From contig JAJTID010000020.1 in NCBI GenBank assembly GCA_021300155.1, positions 47,819 to 111,818 of the forward strand: a stretch of DNA of 64,000 nucleotides, in the 5' to 3' direction. Source of the DNA: Pirellula sp. GTDB taxonomy: Bacteria > Planctomycetota > Planctomycetia > Pirellulales > Pirellulaceae. The notes beneath the pieces were generated by a model. It was not told the origin of the DNA, searched no databases, and saw only the letters and a list, made by a program, of their open reading frames with translations. A program made the translations under genes and the position numbers. Positions 7,908-16,562 of the stretch are shown in pieces. Within the stretch, counting starts at the first letter, position 1, and each line of letters starts with the position of its first letter.

Positions 7908-8879
7908 TCAATGGTCTTTCGAGCCTTTCGAAACCAGCTTTCCTACCTCGGACACACTCTGATGTAAGGCATGTTTCTCAATCAGTCTTCGGTTCTGTGA
8001 AATGAGGTCGGCAAGCAAACCAGCTACGAGTACGATCGCTGCGAGCACCAACAGGGCTGCGCCCAAAACAAGGGACTGCAAATGGCCGTTTCCATTGCCT
8101 GCGAGATAGAAAAATACAAATCGGACAATTGGAATCGTTCCAATCACGGCAAGTAGTAGACTTAACCACATTAGCGTCTTGAGCGGATGGAACATGAAAA
8201 AGACTCGCAGCAATGTCGTGCCCGATCTGGCAATGAAACTGGCATGCGATTTGAATAACCGAGACGGGCGCGTCGGTGAGTTTGTCTCGATCGGCACAAA
8301 CTCCAATGCAAATCCCTTTTCAATGCATTGCACTAACGACTCCAATGTATAGCTGTACGTCGTCACGATATGCATTTGTGTCGCACATTCGGCTGAATAC
8401 GCCCGAAAACCACTGACGGGATCCGGGATCGGTTGCGATACGAGCCAACTCACCGTTCTTCGTCCAACCCAGTAAAGAATTCGCTTGAACCAACCATTTC
8501 GACGATCCAACTCTGGGTTTCGATTCCCAACAACGACGTCTGCACGTCCATCCAAAATAGGCTCAACCAAATCCGAAATAAATCGACCTGGATACTGATG
8601 ATCCCCGTCTGTGTTTACAATAACAGTAGCTCCAAGCCGCAATGACTCGGTCATCCCTGTCGCAAACGCAGCCGCCAATCCACGATTCACCCGATGCGAA
8701 ATTACGTGCTGAACACCAAGACTCCTCGCAATCTCCGCAGTACCGTCTCCACTTCCGTCATCAATCACCAAAACTTCGATACAGTCCACTCCATCTATCG
8801 ACTTCGGTAGATCACCCAACACGAAAGGCAACGTATTCGCCTCGTTGAAACAAGGAATTTGAATGATGACCTTGATCAT
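7908..8879 (-). CDS. GT2 family glycosyltransferase, DPM1-like, membrane anchored
   Basis: 323 residues. The N-terminal GT-A domain has IIQIPCFNEANTLPFVL, the nucleotide-sugar motif VIDDGSGDGT, the DxD-type NTDGDHQYPG and the DPVSGFRAYS loop. These are typical of dolichyl/polyprenyl-phosphate sugar synthases and related bactoprenol glycosyltransferases. Two C-terminal hydrophobic segments (about 229-251 and 264-287) place it in the inner membrane. The start overlaps the end of the sigma-like gene by 68 bases, including part of the tract next to a heptanucleotide repeat. The sugar and acceptor are unknown; the role is likely transfer of a sugar to a lipid carrier. Confidence 0.85.
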   Translation of the reverse strand: MIKVIIQIPCFNEANTLPFVLGDLPKSIDGVDCIEVLVIDDGSGDGTAEIARSLGVQHVISHRVNRGLAAAFATGMTESLRLGATVIVNTDGDHQYPGRFISDLVEPILDGRADVVVGNRNPELDRRNGWFKRILYWVGRRTVSWLVSQPIPDPVSGFRAYSAECATQMHIVTTYSYTLESLVQCIEKGFALEFVPIETNSPTRPSRLFKSHASFIARSGTTLLRVFFMFHPLKTLMWLSLLLAVIGTIPIVRFVFFYLAGNGNGHLQSLVLGAALLVLAAIVLVAGLLADLISQNRRLIEKHALHQSVSEVGKLVSKGSKDH

Positions 8880-9597
8880 GTATCCCTCGGACGACTATCG
8901 GCTTGAGGCTTGAGGCTTGAGGCTTGAGGCTTGAGGCTTGAGGCTTGAGGCTTGAGGTGTGAGGTGTGAGGTGTGAGGTGTGAGGGGCCAGAATTCGGCG
9001 TATTTGGTCGACCCATAAACGTACGGTTCGGCGATCGACCTCCATCTTCACAGCGATTTCATCCCTGGTGTATTCCTCAAGAAGCAGATTGAAAACGATC
9101 TTGTGATTCGGATCGGAAAGCCACTGCAACAAATTCTCAATCTGCTCGTTTATCTCGCAAACACAAGCCGGATCGTCTAGGTTGGATTCGCAATCACACT
9201 CCAAACTTTGAAGCGACTGTACCGGCAATCGGTTCCCATTGTCATCGCGCGGTAATCGCTTTGCTCGTCCACTGATCCTGAACGCAAAGCGTCGCTCGTT
9301 GATTGTGATCCGACTCAAGAGGCTGACAATATGCCCGCACGAACGGAATTGGAACTCAGGATCGCGTAGATAATGAAGGAACAGTTTGTAAATCGCATCG
9401 TTGACGATTTGCTCAGCATCATAGTCGAATGCATTTTCCCTGATGCGAGCGATAGCACGGACAATGGGCTCCAAACTTTGGAAGAGTAGCAACTCCGACG
9501 AGCGCTTTTCCTCATCCGAGGAATTTGCGCTCCGGATGTGCTCTATCCAAGAAATAAGATCAGACTCTTTGAGTTCACGAAAACATCGAATGGGCAT
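8812..9597 (-). CDS. Sigma-70 family (ECF-like) RNA polymerase sigma factor
   Basis: 261 residues. Residues 45-105 resemble sigma region 2 (FDYDAEQIVNDAIYKLFLHY, then a conserved helix ending ITINERRFAFR). Residues 165-200 are a region 4 helix-turn-helix (YTRDEIAVKMEVDRRTVRLWVDQIRRIL). Divergent ECF-like factors of this kind are common in planctomycetes. The end of the protein, after about residue 203, is encoded by the heptanucleotide repeat (TSHLTPH and SSLKPQA units) and is probably not functional sequence. It is the first gene of the co-directional cluster and could drive it, but no promoter match was made. An anti-sigma partner is not seen next to it. Confidence 0.7.
   Translation of the reverse strand: MPIRCFRELKESDLISWIEHIRSANSSDEEKRSSELLLFQSLEPIVRAIARIRENAFDYDAEQIVNDAIYKLFLHYLRDPEFQFRSCGHIVSLLSRITINERRFAFRISGRAKRLPRDDNGNRLPVQSLQSLECDCESNLDDPACVCEINEQIENLLQWLSDPNHKIVFNLLLEEYTRDEIAVKMEVDRRTVRLWVDQIRRILAPHTSHLTPHTSSLKPQASSLKPQASSLKPIVVRGIHDQGHHSNSLFQRGEYVAFRVG
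8900..8983. repeat. Heptanucleotide tandem repeat, 12 units
   Basis: Eight perfect copies of GGCTTGA (8900-8955) are followed by four copies of GGTGTGA (8956-8983). The repeat lies inside the 3' part of the sigma-like gene, where three units encode the seven-residue block SSLKPQA. It ends 20 bases upstream of the glycosyltransferase start codon. Seven is not a multiple of three, so a change of one unit would shift the frame of the sigma-like protein's C-terminus. Confidence 0.95.
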
Positions 9598-9734
9598 GCT
9601 CGACCACCTCGGCGCGTAGGTATCACAAAAACGAACCCATTCAAGCTACAAAACTTTAGACCCAATTGCAAGCTTTTTGACCAGTTCCTTCGTGCGACTC
9701 GCTAAAGGATTCACAAGGCGTCAGAAAGATCGAA

Positions 9735-9767
9735 GGCAGAAAGATAAATGTTCGACATCTTTCTGCC
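9735..9767 (-). terminator. Putative terminator hairpin downstream of the HtrA gene
   Basis: An 11-bp perfect inverted repeat (GGCAGAAAGAT / ATCTTTCTGCC) with an 11-base loop lies 23 bases past the HtrA stop. The sequence after it on the minus strand is only moderately T-rich, so termination strength is uncertain. Confidence 0.5.
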
Positions 9768-9789
9768 CGCTCATCGGGTTCTGGGGACC

Positions 9790-11289
9790 CTAAAGAATGC
9801 GGACCATGCGTTCCGTTTCTTCGGTTCGCACGACCATTCTCAAGGAACCTGCTTCAAAGGCACCTTCAATTGCTTTGTAAAATTCTTCGGGACTCGATAC
9901 CGATTTCCCATTCACAGAACGGATCACGACCGAGGCTGGTAGTCGTGCAAACGGACCATTCTTGAGAACGGAAATGACTTCGACCCCTTCACCCAGCTTG
10001 AGTCCGTATTCTTGACGCAAGGAGTCGGACATCTCGTCCACTTCAATGCCAAAGGTCTCAAGAATCTTCGTTCGTTCTTCTTGCTTCTTTTGATCCAATT
10101 CACCAACCCTGACCGTTGCATCCCGGGGGCGACCGTTGCGCAAGAAGGAAACTTGAATCGGTGTACCCGCTTTGGTCTCACCTACGATCCGAATGATGGA
10201 TGAATCTGTTGTTACGGGTTTGCCATTGATGGCAGTGATAATATCGCCGGGTTCGAGTCCTGCTTGCTGCGCAGGAGATTTTCGATCCACGCGTCCAACG
10301 AATACACCTCGCGTCGATTCGGGTAGCTCCAACTGCTTGGCGAGATCTGGCGTGAGCGTGACCGGACCAATGCCGACATAACCGCGTGAAACCAGTCCTT
10401 TCGAAATGATATCGTTCACAACTCGGGTCGCGAGACTGCTAGGCACGGCAAAGCCGATACCATTGTAACCACCTCCACGCGATGCGATGGCAGTGTTGAT
10501 GCCGATCACTTCACCGCGCAAGTTAACAAGCGGTCCGCCACTGTTGCCTGGGTTGATGGCTGCATCTGTTTGCAAAAAGTTATCGTAATCAGTGATGCCT
10601 TGATCTGTTCTTTCTGTGGCGCTGATGATTCCGGCTGTTACAGTTTGGGCCAATCCGAAAGGACTTCCGATGGCGATCACCCAATCTCCTACTTCCATCT
10701 TGGAAGAATCGCCAAGCGGTGCAGTTACCAGTCCTGTGGTATCGATCTTTAGAACAGCTAGGTCGGTTCGCTCGTCCGTGCCAATCACTTTGGCTTCGAA
10801 TCTTCGATCGTCACTCAAGTAGACTTCCAAAATGTTCGCATCTTTAACGACGTGATTGTTCGTCAGGATGTAGCCGTCTTGACGGAAGATTACCCCTGAA
10901 CCTAGTCCATTCTGCATGCGCCGCGTTTCGCTCGTACCCTCGTCCAGTTCCATTCCGCCGAAGAAGTCTTCGAATCCTGGTGGCAATCCTGAACCTTGCG
11001 GAAAGCGACTGGCGCGCTTGCGAACACTTGTTTCCACTAAATTCTTGATGCTGACCACGGCAGGCTTGACGGATTTGCTCACATCTCGAAAAACTCGCGA
11101 AAGCTGGTCGGCGCTGGCGACATTTGCTTGACCATCGAGTTCCACACGTGAGGTACGCGCCTCTGCTATCTGACGTGCATAGGCGGCAGACGGGCCTGTG
11201 TTGAGGCCAGAAAAAAGCCAATAACCAACGGGGCCAGCGACTAACGCCGTGAATACCAACCAATTCCAATTCGAAAAGCGATTCTTCAT
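9790..11289 (-). CDS. HtrA/DegQ-like periplasmic serine protease with two PDZ domains
   Basis: 499 residues. One N-terminal membrane segment (about 9-27) anchors it toward the periplasm. The trypsin-like domain has His146 (LTNNHVV), Asp176 (DERTDLAVL) and Ser250 (NPGNSGGPLVN). Two PDZ domains follow at about 300-395 (GYVGIGPVTLTPDLAKQL to the RDATVRVGEL end) and 400-499, the second being more divergent. This is the Do family organisation: degradation or refolding of damaged envelope proteins. It is apparently monocistronic and ends next to a hairpin. The exact Deg subfamily cannot be settled by eye. Confidence 0.92.
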   Translation of the reverse strand: MKNRFSNWNWLVFTALVAGPVGYWLFSGLNTGPSAAYARQIAEARTSRVELDGQANVASADQLSRVFRDVSKSVKPAVVSIKNLVETSVRKRASRFPQGSGLPPGFEDFFGGMELDEGTSETRRMQNGLGSGVIFRQDGYILTNNHVVKDANILEVYLSDDRRFEAKVIGTDERTDLAVLKIDTTGLVTAPLGDSSKMEVGDWVIAIGSPFGLAQTVTAGIISATERTDQGITDYDNFLQTDAAINPGNSGGPLVNLRGEVIGINTAIASRGGGYNGIGFAVPSSLATRVVNDIISKGLVSRGYVGIGPVTLTPDLAKQLELPESTRGVFVGRVDRKSPAQQAGLEPGDIITAINGKPVTTDSSIIRIVGETKAGTPIQVSFLRNGRPRDATVRVGELDQKKQEERTKILETFGIEVDEMSDSLRQEYGLKLGEGVEVISVLKNGPFARLPASVVIRSVNGKSVSSPEEFYKAIEGAFEAGSLRMVVRTEETERMVRIL

Positions 11290-11466
11290 TTCTCTTGCCT
11301 CAGCATGAGCAAAACATTCGATTGTTACGGACCAACGCTCGTAATGTCATTTCTTACGTGACTCACGGCTTCTTGGTTTCAACAAGCATTTTTCGTTCCA
11401 TTTGAGCCTAACTTGGTAAATGAAAGAAAAATTCGGATGTGTGAATTCAGAAATTCTAATTAAAGA

Positions 11467-13119
11467 TTAGTCGACTCTTGAAAGGCGAAAAGAATCGCGG
11501 TCTATTTGCATCAATCCTTTCTTTGCGCGAACCCCCACGATGAGCTCGACGGGAAATCGATCTTCAACAATGGTAAATGTATCTGAAAACGTCTGCCACT
11601 CTTCGTCGCGACCAGGCTTGCTCCAGCGTTCAACGCGACTATTGCCAATCCCGATGGATTCGACTGTCAGTTCGTCGATAGGCTCGATCTGCTCCGTGCG
11701 GTATCGGCCTTCTACTCGATAGGTGCCGCGTTTCAAGATGAGATGGTGACGCCAACTCGCGTAGCCTGGTTCAGTAGTGATCGCCAGTTGCAGGCAGGGA
11801 GGTGTCTGGTCCTCTTTCGGATGGATCGCCATCCCTTCGTGATCGCAGGCCGGATACCAATCGTTCAACGCGATCGATTCGCCTGCAGCTAGGCTGATAG
11901 GCTGAGGTTCCTCTTGCGAAAGTTGTTCTTTGATCGCATTGGCTCGTTCGCTTATCCTATGCTTTAGATCTTCGACCTGTTCATTGAATTGCTGTAATGG
12001 ATCGTCTCCAAGTTCTTTGAACGTCTCACGCAGTACGTTGGCGATCTGATCTGTTCGACGGATTAGTTTTTCTGGTGGATCAAAGAGAGGCAGTAGCTCC
12101 TTGACTTTGGCTCGATAACGCGACCTCCATTTGTCATTTCCCATCACTTGTGACGCAACATGGGATGACGGGAAATCGAAGAGTGGCATGTTGGGATCAC
12201 CCAACAATTGATCCATTCCATGTGGAAAGAAAATAGCGAGACCTGTATCAGGCTGGATATAGAGTCGATAGTTATTCGCGTTTACCGAGTAGCCATCCCA
12301 GTGGCACAACATCCGTTCCAACGCCATGAATGTAATGAACTTATCCAGATCGATTCGATTCTCCATTTCTCGATATCGCATCTGTGCGTCGTTGTGTTTC
12401 AAAGCAGAGACAATGTCGCGCAAGTCGCTTCTGTCATCAACGCCGAATCCTGAATCCTTCTCGAGATCAGCATCCAAATCTTGGAGGAATCCACCGTCGT
12501 ATAAATTGCCATCGCAATTCGAAAAGAATCGGCGCAGAAACGTCTTATCAAAAGCTTCGCGCACGACATACATCGATTCTATACGTTCGTTCCATTTCAA
12601 GAGTGCATGCGCGACGCGAGGGGCTGGATAGTCTGCCAAACGAAAGACCTCGGAGCCTAGCCATTCGCACAGATAAGTACCATCTTGGACGCTATTGTTA
12701 AGATGAATCTTGTCCAGTTGATCTAGGGTCTGTTTCTTCCGAAACTTGTCAAATTTGATTGTAAAGCCAGGCTTTCCATCGAGCAGTTGATAGCTGCCAG
12801 CTGCTCCTTTGAGTTTCGCTCCAACCGAGTACAACGATTCAGTGCCATTCGAAAAATCGGCACGGATATAGGGGCGATGATCTTGCTGGAGGAGGTCCGC
12901 ATCAGATTTGGAAAATCGCAACGAAAACTGCTTGACGTCTTGATTTTGAAAAAATCGATCACCCGCAAGAAGAGGTTTGGCCTCCTCTGGCTTCGCTTGC
13001 CTATCGCGTGAGGCATGTTCAGATTTTTGGATAGCAACAGACTTACTACATCCCAATAACATCACCGCGAGGATGACAATCGCCCGGAGGTAGTTCAACA
13101 ATACTATTTTCGCCATCAT
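11467..13119 (-). CDS. CotH kinase-like lipoprotein
   Basis: 550 residues from the ATG at 13119 (13116 also possible); an upstream frame to 13152 adds no signal sequence. The signal peptide ends in the lipobox MLLGCSKS. The central part has the CotH family blocks: 'VGAKLKGAAGSYQLLDGKP', then GFTIKFDKF, 'DKIHLNNSVQDGTYLCEWL', MYVVREAFDKTFLRRFF, and 'NNYRLYIQPDTG' with FFPHGMDQLL. CotH proteins of spores are atypical protein kinases; the planctomycete versions are exported and their substrates unknown. The C-terminal 130 residues form a carbohydrate-binding-like beta domain (GTYRVEGRYRTEQIEPIDEL). It is followed on the same strand by HtrA after a 177-base gap. Confidence 0.85.
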   Translation of the reverse strand: MMAKIVLLNYLRAIVILAVMLLGCSKSVAIQKSEHASRDRQAKPEEAKPLLAGDRFFQNQDVKQFSLRFSKSDADLLQQDHRPYIRADFSNGTESLYSVGAKLKGAAGSYQLLDGKPGFTIKFDKFRKKQTLDQLDKIHLNNSVQDGTYLCEWLGSEVFRLADYPAPRVAHALLKWNERIESMYVVREAFDKTFLRRFFSNCDGNLYDGGFLQDLDADLEKDSGFGVDDRSDLRDIVSALKHNDAQMRYREMENRIDLDKFITFMALERMLCHWDGYSVNANNYRLYIQPDTGLAIFFPHGMDQLLGDPNMPLFDFPSSHVASQVMGNDKWRSRYRAKVKELLPLFDPPEKLIRRTDQIANVLRETFKELGDDPLQQFNEQVEDLKHRISERANAIKEQLSQEEPQPISLAAGESIALNDWYPACDHEGMAIHPKEDQTPPCLQLAITTEPGYASWRHHLILKRGTYRVEGRYRTEQIEPIDELTVESIGIGNSRVERWSKPGRDEEWQTFSDTFTIVEDRFPVELIVGVRAKKGLMQIDRDSFRLSRVD

Positions 13120-13185
13120 CTTTTTGCCGTCTCGTGAATCGCCTGAAATCACTATGACGGCTTTTGAATGTTTGGCAATAGATTT

Positions 13186-15219
13186 CTACTTACGAGTTGG
13201 GACTTTCGTGGCTGTCGATCGAGGCTCGGATTTGGTCTGAGGTTGCAGCAGGCTAGGATTATTGCCTCGAATTTCTTGAAATCTTGCGTAGTAGAGAGAA
13301 ACAGCGCGGGTCGCGTGGCCTCGCGGTCCTATTGGCCACTTGTTGTCTCGTTTGTCGTAAATTTTGCTCAACAGAAAATCGATACTTTTTTGGACACGCG
13401 GTTGATTCACTTCAGAATCGGGAAGTGTGTACATCAACCATTCTAACATATGTCCTGTGGTCTGAACTTTACGTTCGTCGTTTGGTTCATTGCCGCGTCC
13501 TTCATACCATTCGGTGCTGAAGCTACCATCGGGATTTTGAAGTCGCCAAGTATAATCGATGTAGTCTCGAACGAATTTGTCAGCTCGGGCAAATTGACCA
13601 TTTACCGGTTGGCCTTGCATGACGCGTTGCCGAACGGAAAAGGAGAACCCCATCAAGCGATGCGTGCCGCCGCACGCGGCTCCTACGATAGGCTGTGCAA
13701 GTTCTTCCTGAATCAACTTCGGGATGCTCCATACTTTGCCGTCGTTTGCACGCCATTGCTTGTTGGAGTCCAAGTAATAGGATAGGCCGATTAGCTTGAA
13801 GGTAAGTTCCGATTTCTCCTTGCAAGTAGCCATTTCATAGCGAACCAGATCTTCCACTTTGAATTTGTTGGTACCTATCTGGATCGGATAATCGAGCGGA
13901 ACGTTCGATTGAGCCAAGATGGCTAGAAACTGACCTTCATGCCCTTGGACGCCACCACCGACGTTGGGGACAAATCCTTTTCCTCGAGGAGTAAAGATTC
14001 GTTGGGTTCGGCAAGTTCCGTTATGACACATCCAGCCAATTGCATTGACTCGTGTGTTTCCGTGTTGAAGTTCATATTCGCCACCGAACGCCAGTAGCGC
14101 ATGCATCACAGCCCACGGCGAACGAACCGATGTGGATTCGGGATGTGTCAAATAGTACTTCAAACAATCATCGCATCGGGACAATCGATTCGACTGAATT
14201 GGATCTAACGGGACCACAGGGACAATAGGCGGAACAACCTTGCCGATTTTCTTGGGATCATCGATCTGTATCTCGCGCTTGAATTGTCCCGGTTTGGAAG
14301 CCTTGAGTGCATCTACGCCTTGGTCTTCTTTTCCATTGGCACTTCGCTGATCGAGACTAGGTGCTTCCTGTTTGCTCTCGTCTCGTGAATCGTCTCCTTT
14401 GGCTACGTTATTGCGTTGGATCGGAGGTGGGATAGAGCCGTTGTTGGCACCGTCATCCGTCGGGCTGTCAAAAGGAATCTTGATCGCCCGGGGGCGTTTG
14501 CTGCCAGTCGCGGGGCCTGCTGTTGGTTGAGCTGTTGAAAGAGATTCCGCAGGAGCAGTTGCCTCCGCCTCCTCACTCAAGTCTTCAACCATAGAATCGT
14601 CGACTTCCGGTAAACCTGGATCGTCTTCGTCGATTTCTAACGGAACCGTATTCGGGACGTCAGCAGACTTGATATCGATCGTCTTGGCAGTCAACGATGG
14701 CGGCTCGCTTGGCAATGTTTTTGGTATATCGCCTTTTTCTTCCGCAGCTAACTCAAGGATCGGTTCCGGAGTTCGCTCTGTGGCAAGTTGAAGAAAGTAG
14801 GGGGAGAGTTGGCTTTGTGCGGCATTGGCAAGTTCCCAGATCAACGGAACCGCGTTGCTAGCCATGCTTTTGCGAGAGTCGCTCGATTTGTTCGGATCAA
14901 CGATAGCTTTGTCGGCCGCGCGTTCTACAACCGTTTTATTTTCCTCTCCAGGCGCTGCACCCAAAAGCAGTACCGACGAATCTAGCTTCTCGGGAGCGGG
15001 AGCTGGATTTCCTGGATTCTTGATCCTTGGCGGCTCGTCGTCCTGTGGAACGACAACTATCGTGGTCGTCTCTTCTGGCTCGCCCAAGATCAACGGTCTA
15101 CGTATCGGAGGCTTGTCCCCGCTCGAGCGAGACTGCCCATAGCACTCAGAGAATAGAGCGGTTACTACTATGGTCGAAGCGAACGCTCTAGCCGACCAAC
15201 GTTTACGCTGTCGCAGCAT
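13186..15219 (-). CDS. Secreted alpha/alpha-barrel-like protein with long disordered N-terminus
   Basis: 677 residues. A signal peptide (residues 1-29, ending ECYGQ) is followed by about 310 residues rich in Pro, Glu, Ser and Asp that are probably disordered. From about residue 346 a conserved helical domain begins: WAVMHALLAFGGEYEL, a WMCHNGTC motif, 'GVQGHEGQFLAILAQSN', a GAACGGTHRLMGF stretch, 'NPDGSFSTEWYEG' and 'TTGHMLEWLMY'. This repeated-helix pattern resembles terpenoid-cyclase/prenyltransferase-like toroids, but no DxDD or DCTAE motif is seen, so it is not an obvious cyclase. Its C-terminal domain is paralogous to the protein at 3097-4425. Function unknown; planctomycete genomes commonly carry such genes. 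Confidence 0.75.
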   Translation of the reverse strand: MLRQRKRWSARAFASTIVVTALFSECYGQSRSSGDKPPIRRPLILGEPEETTTIVVVPQDDEPPRIKNPGNPAPAPEKLDSSVLLLGAAPGEENKTVVERAADKAIVDPNKSSDSRKSMASNAVPLIWELANAAQSQLSPYFLQLATERTPEPILELAAEEKGDIPKTLPSEPPSLTAKTIDIKSADVPNTVPLEIDEDDPGLPEVDDSMVEDLSEEAEATAPAESLSTAQPTAGPATGSKRPRAIKIPFDSPTDDGANNGSIPPPIQRNNVAKGDDSRDESKQEAPSLDQRSANGKEDQGVDALKASKPGQFKREIQIDDPKKIGKVVPPIVPVVPLDPIQSNRLSRCDDCLKYYLTHPESTSVRSPWAVMHALLAFGGEYELQHGNTRVNAIGWMCHNGTCRTQRIFTPRGKGFVPNVGGGVQGHEGQFLAILAQSNVPLDYPIQIGTNKFKVEDLVRYEMATCKEKSELTFKLIGLSYYLDSNKQWRANDGKVWSIPKLIQEELAQPIVGAACGGTHRLMGFSFSVRQRVMQGQPVNGQFARADKFVRDYIDYTWRLQNPDGSFSTEWYEGRGNEPNDERKVQTTGHMLEWLMYTLPDSEVNQPRVQKSIDFLLSKIYDKRDNKWPIGPRGHATRAVSLYYARFQEIRGNNPSLLQPQTKSEPRSTATKVPTRK

Positions 15220-15484
15220 GTCTTAGCTATCATTCAAGAGTCTCGAGACAATCCCCCGGATGGATCTATCGGCCGAAGTGATCCACTCTATTCAGAGATA
15301 AAAACCAGAATAAGCGTTACAGTTTTGGCGATTGCTTGTACGTCAAGAGGGGATGGTGGGATGCTTTCCAAATTTGCCCATATGCACTTGGTAGCAATCG
15401 CGGAAACGAATTTCTCTTCCGCCAGATAGGTGTTAGAGTATTCTGTCGCTCGAAAGTTTTGTCTGAATTGAAAGGGATTTGAAA

Positions 15485-16390
15485 TTGCATTCCGAGATCG
15501 CTCAATTCCTTCGTTTTCTCGATGTGGAAAGAAATGCGTCTGACTTAACCATTAAGTCTTATCGAGAGGACTTGGTCGATATGGCGGACTTCCTTTCTAA
15601 TGAAGGTACGAAGAAAGTCGTTCCACGGGATGTAACGCCGGTCGAATTGCGTGGCTATGTTGCCGCATTGCATGACGCTGGGTATGCGAGAACCAGCATC
15701 GCTCGAAAGCTAGCATCGTTGCGCAGCTTTTACAAATTTGCTATACGGCAAGGAATGGCTGAAACTAATCCCGCGCAGCCACTCCGAAACCCTCGAGGTC
15801 AGCGCAAGCTTCCGCACTTTTTAACCAGTGACGAAATCGAAACGCTTCTCAATGCGCCCGACACACAAAAAGAAATGGGACAGCGCGATCGAGCCATACT
15901 GGAAGTCATGTACAGTGCGGGACTGCGAGTGAGTGAGATCGTCGGCATGAATGATCGAGACATCGATTACGAAGAGGGCGTTGTGCGTATTCGAGGTAAG
16001 GGGAGAAAAGAACGGTTTGGTGCGATTGGAAAATTCGCAGATCAAGCGTTAAAGGATTACTTCCGGGTTCGCACGCGAGCCGATCATGGAACATCCAAAG
16101 AGCTACCGACATTTACAAACAAGTTTGGAAAACGCTTAACCACACGAAGTGTTGCCCGAATGTTAGAAAAGTATATCAATCAATGTGGGCTGGATACTCG
16201 AACGACGCCACATACGTTGCGACACAGTTTCGCAACCCATTTGCTAGATCGCGGAGCTGACATCCGAAGCGTCCAAGAGATGCTCGGACACAAAAGCCTT
16301 GGGACTACTCAAATCTATACGCATGTTAGCACCTCTAGCATCAAGCAAGCCTATTTAAAGGCTCACCCTCGAGCCAAGAAAGCGCAATAG
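15485..16390 (+). CDS. Tyrosine recombinase, XerC/XerD type
   Basis: About 301 residues. Two TTG starts are possible: 15479 and 15485. The second has better spacing to AAAGGG at 15471 and is preferred. The N-terminal SAM-like domain (YREDLVDMADFL to SLRSFYKFAI) is followed by the catalytic domain with Arg150, Lys174, His245, Arg248, His271 and nucleophile Tyr280 (numbered from the 15479 start: GLRVSEIV, GKGRKER, HTLRHSF, LGHKSLGTTQIYTHV). Length and motifs fit the chromosome-dimer resolvases that act at dif. XerC and XerD cannot be separated by eye. The gene is divergent from the alpha/alpha-barrel-like gene and no mobile-element gene lies next to it. Confidence 0.9.
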   Translation: MHSEIAQFLRFLDVERNASDLTIKSYREDLVDMADFLSNEGTKKVVPRDVTPVELRGYVAALHDAGYARTSIARKLASLRSFYKFAIRQGMAETNPAQPLRNPRGQRKLPHFLTSDEIETLLNAPDTQKEMGQRDRAILEVMYSAGLRVSEIVGMNDRDIDYEEGVVRIRGKGRKERFGAIGKFADQALKDYFRVRTRADHGTSKELPTFTNKFGKRLTTRSVARMLEKYINQCGLDTRTTPHTLRHSFATHLLDRGADIRSVQEMLGHKSLGTTQIYTHVSTSSIKQAYLKAHPRAKKAQ

Positions 16391-16562
16391 ATTTCATCTC
16401 CCACTGGTTTCGGAGGATGACACAGCTCTACTGGAGAGGTCACTGTATGGGAAAGTCTTGCCTTCAAAGTCGCCGCAGCAACCGTTGCCTGTTGAAGTCT
16501 AAATTGCATCATGTTCGCATGAGTCCCTAACATCGAATTGATGCAAAGCGAACAATCGCTAG

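Noticed and set aside
8900..8983. Regular repeat that might be a CRISPR array
   Set aside because: The units are 7 bp, directly adjacent and without spacers; it is a simple-sequence repeat inside a coding region.
9600..9789. Possible tRNA or small RNA in intergenic gaps
   Set aside because: No cloverleaf-like arm set or conserved T-loop was found here or in the other gaps; only simple hairpins were seen.
15485..16390. Recombinase as the integrase of a mobile island
   Set aside because: No attachment repeats, excision or mobilisation genes lie nearby, and length and motifs fit a housekeeping XerC/D.
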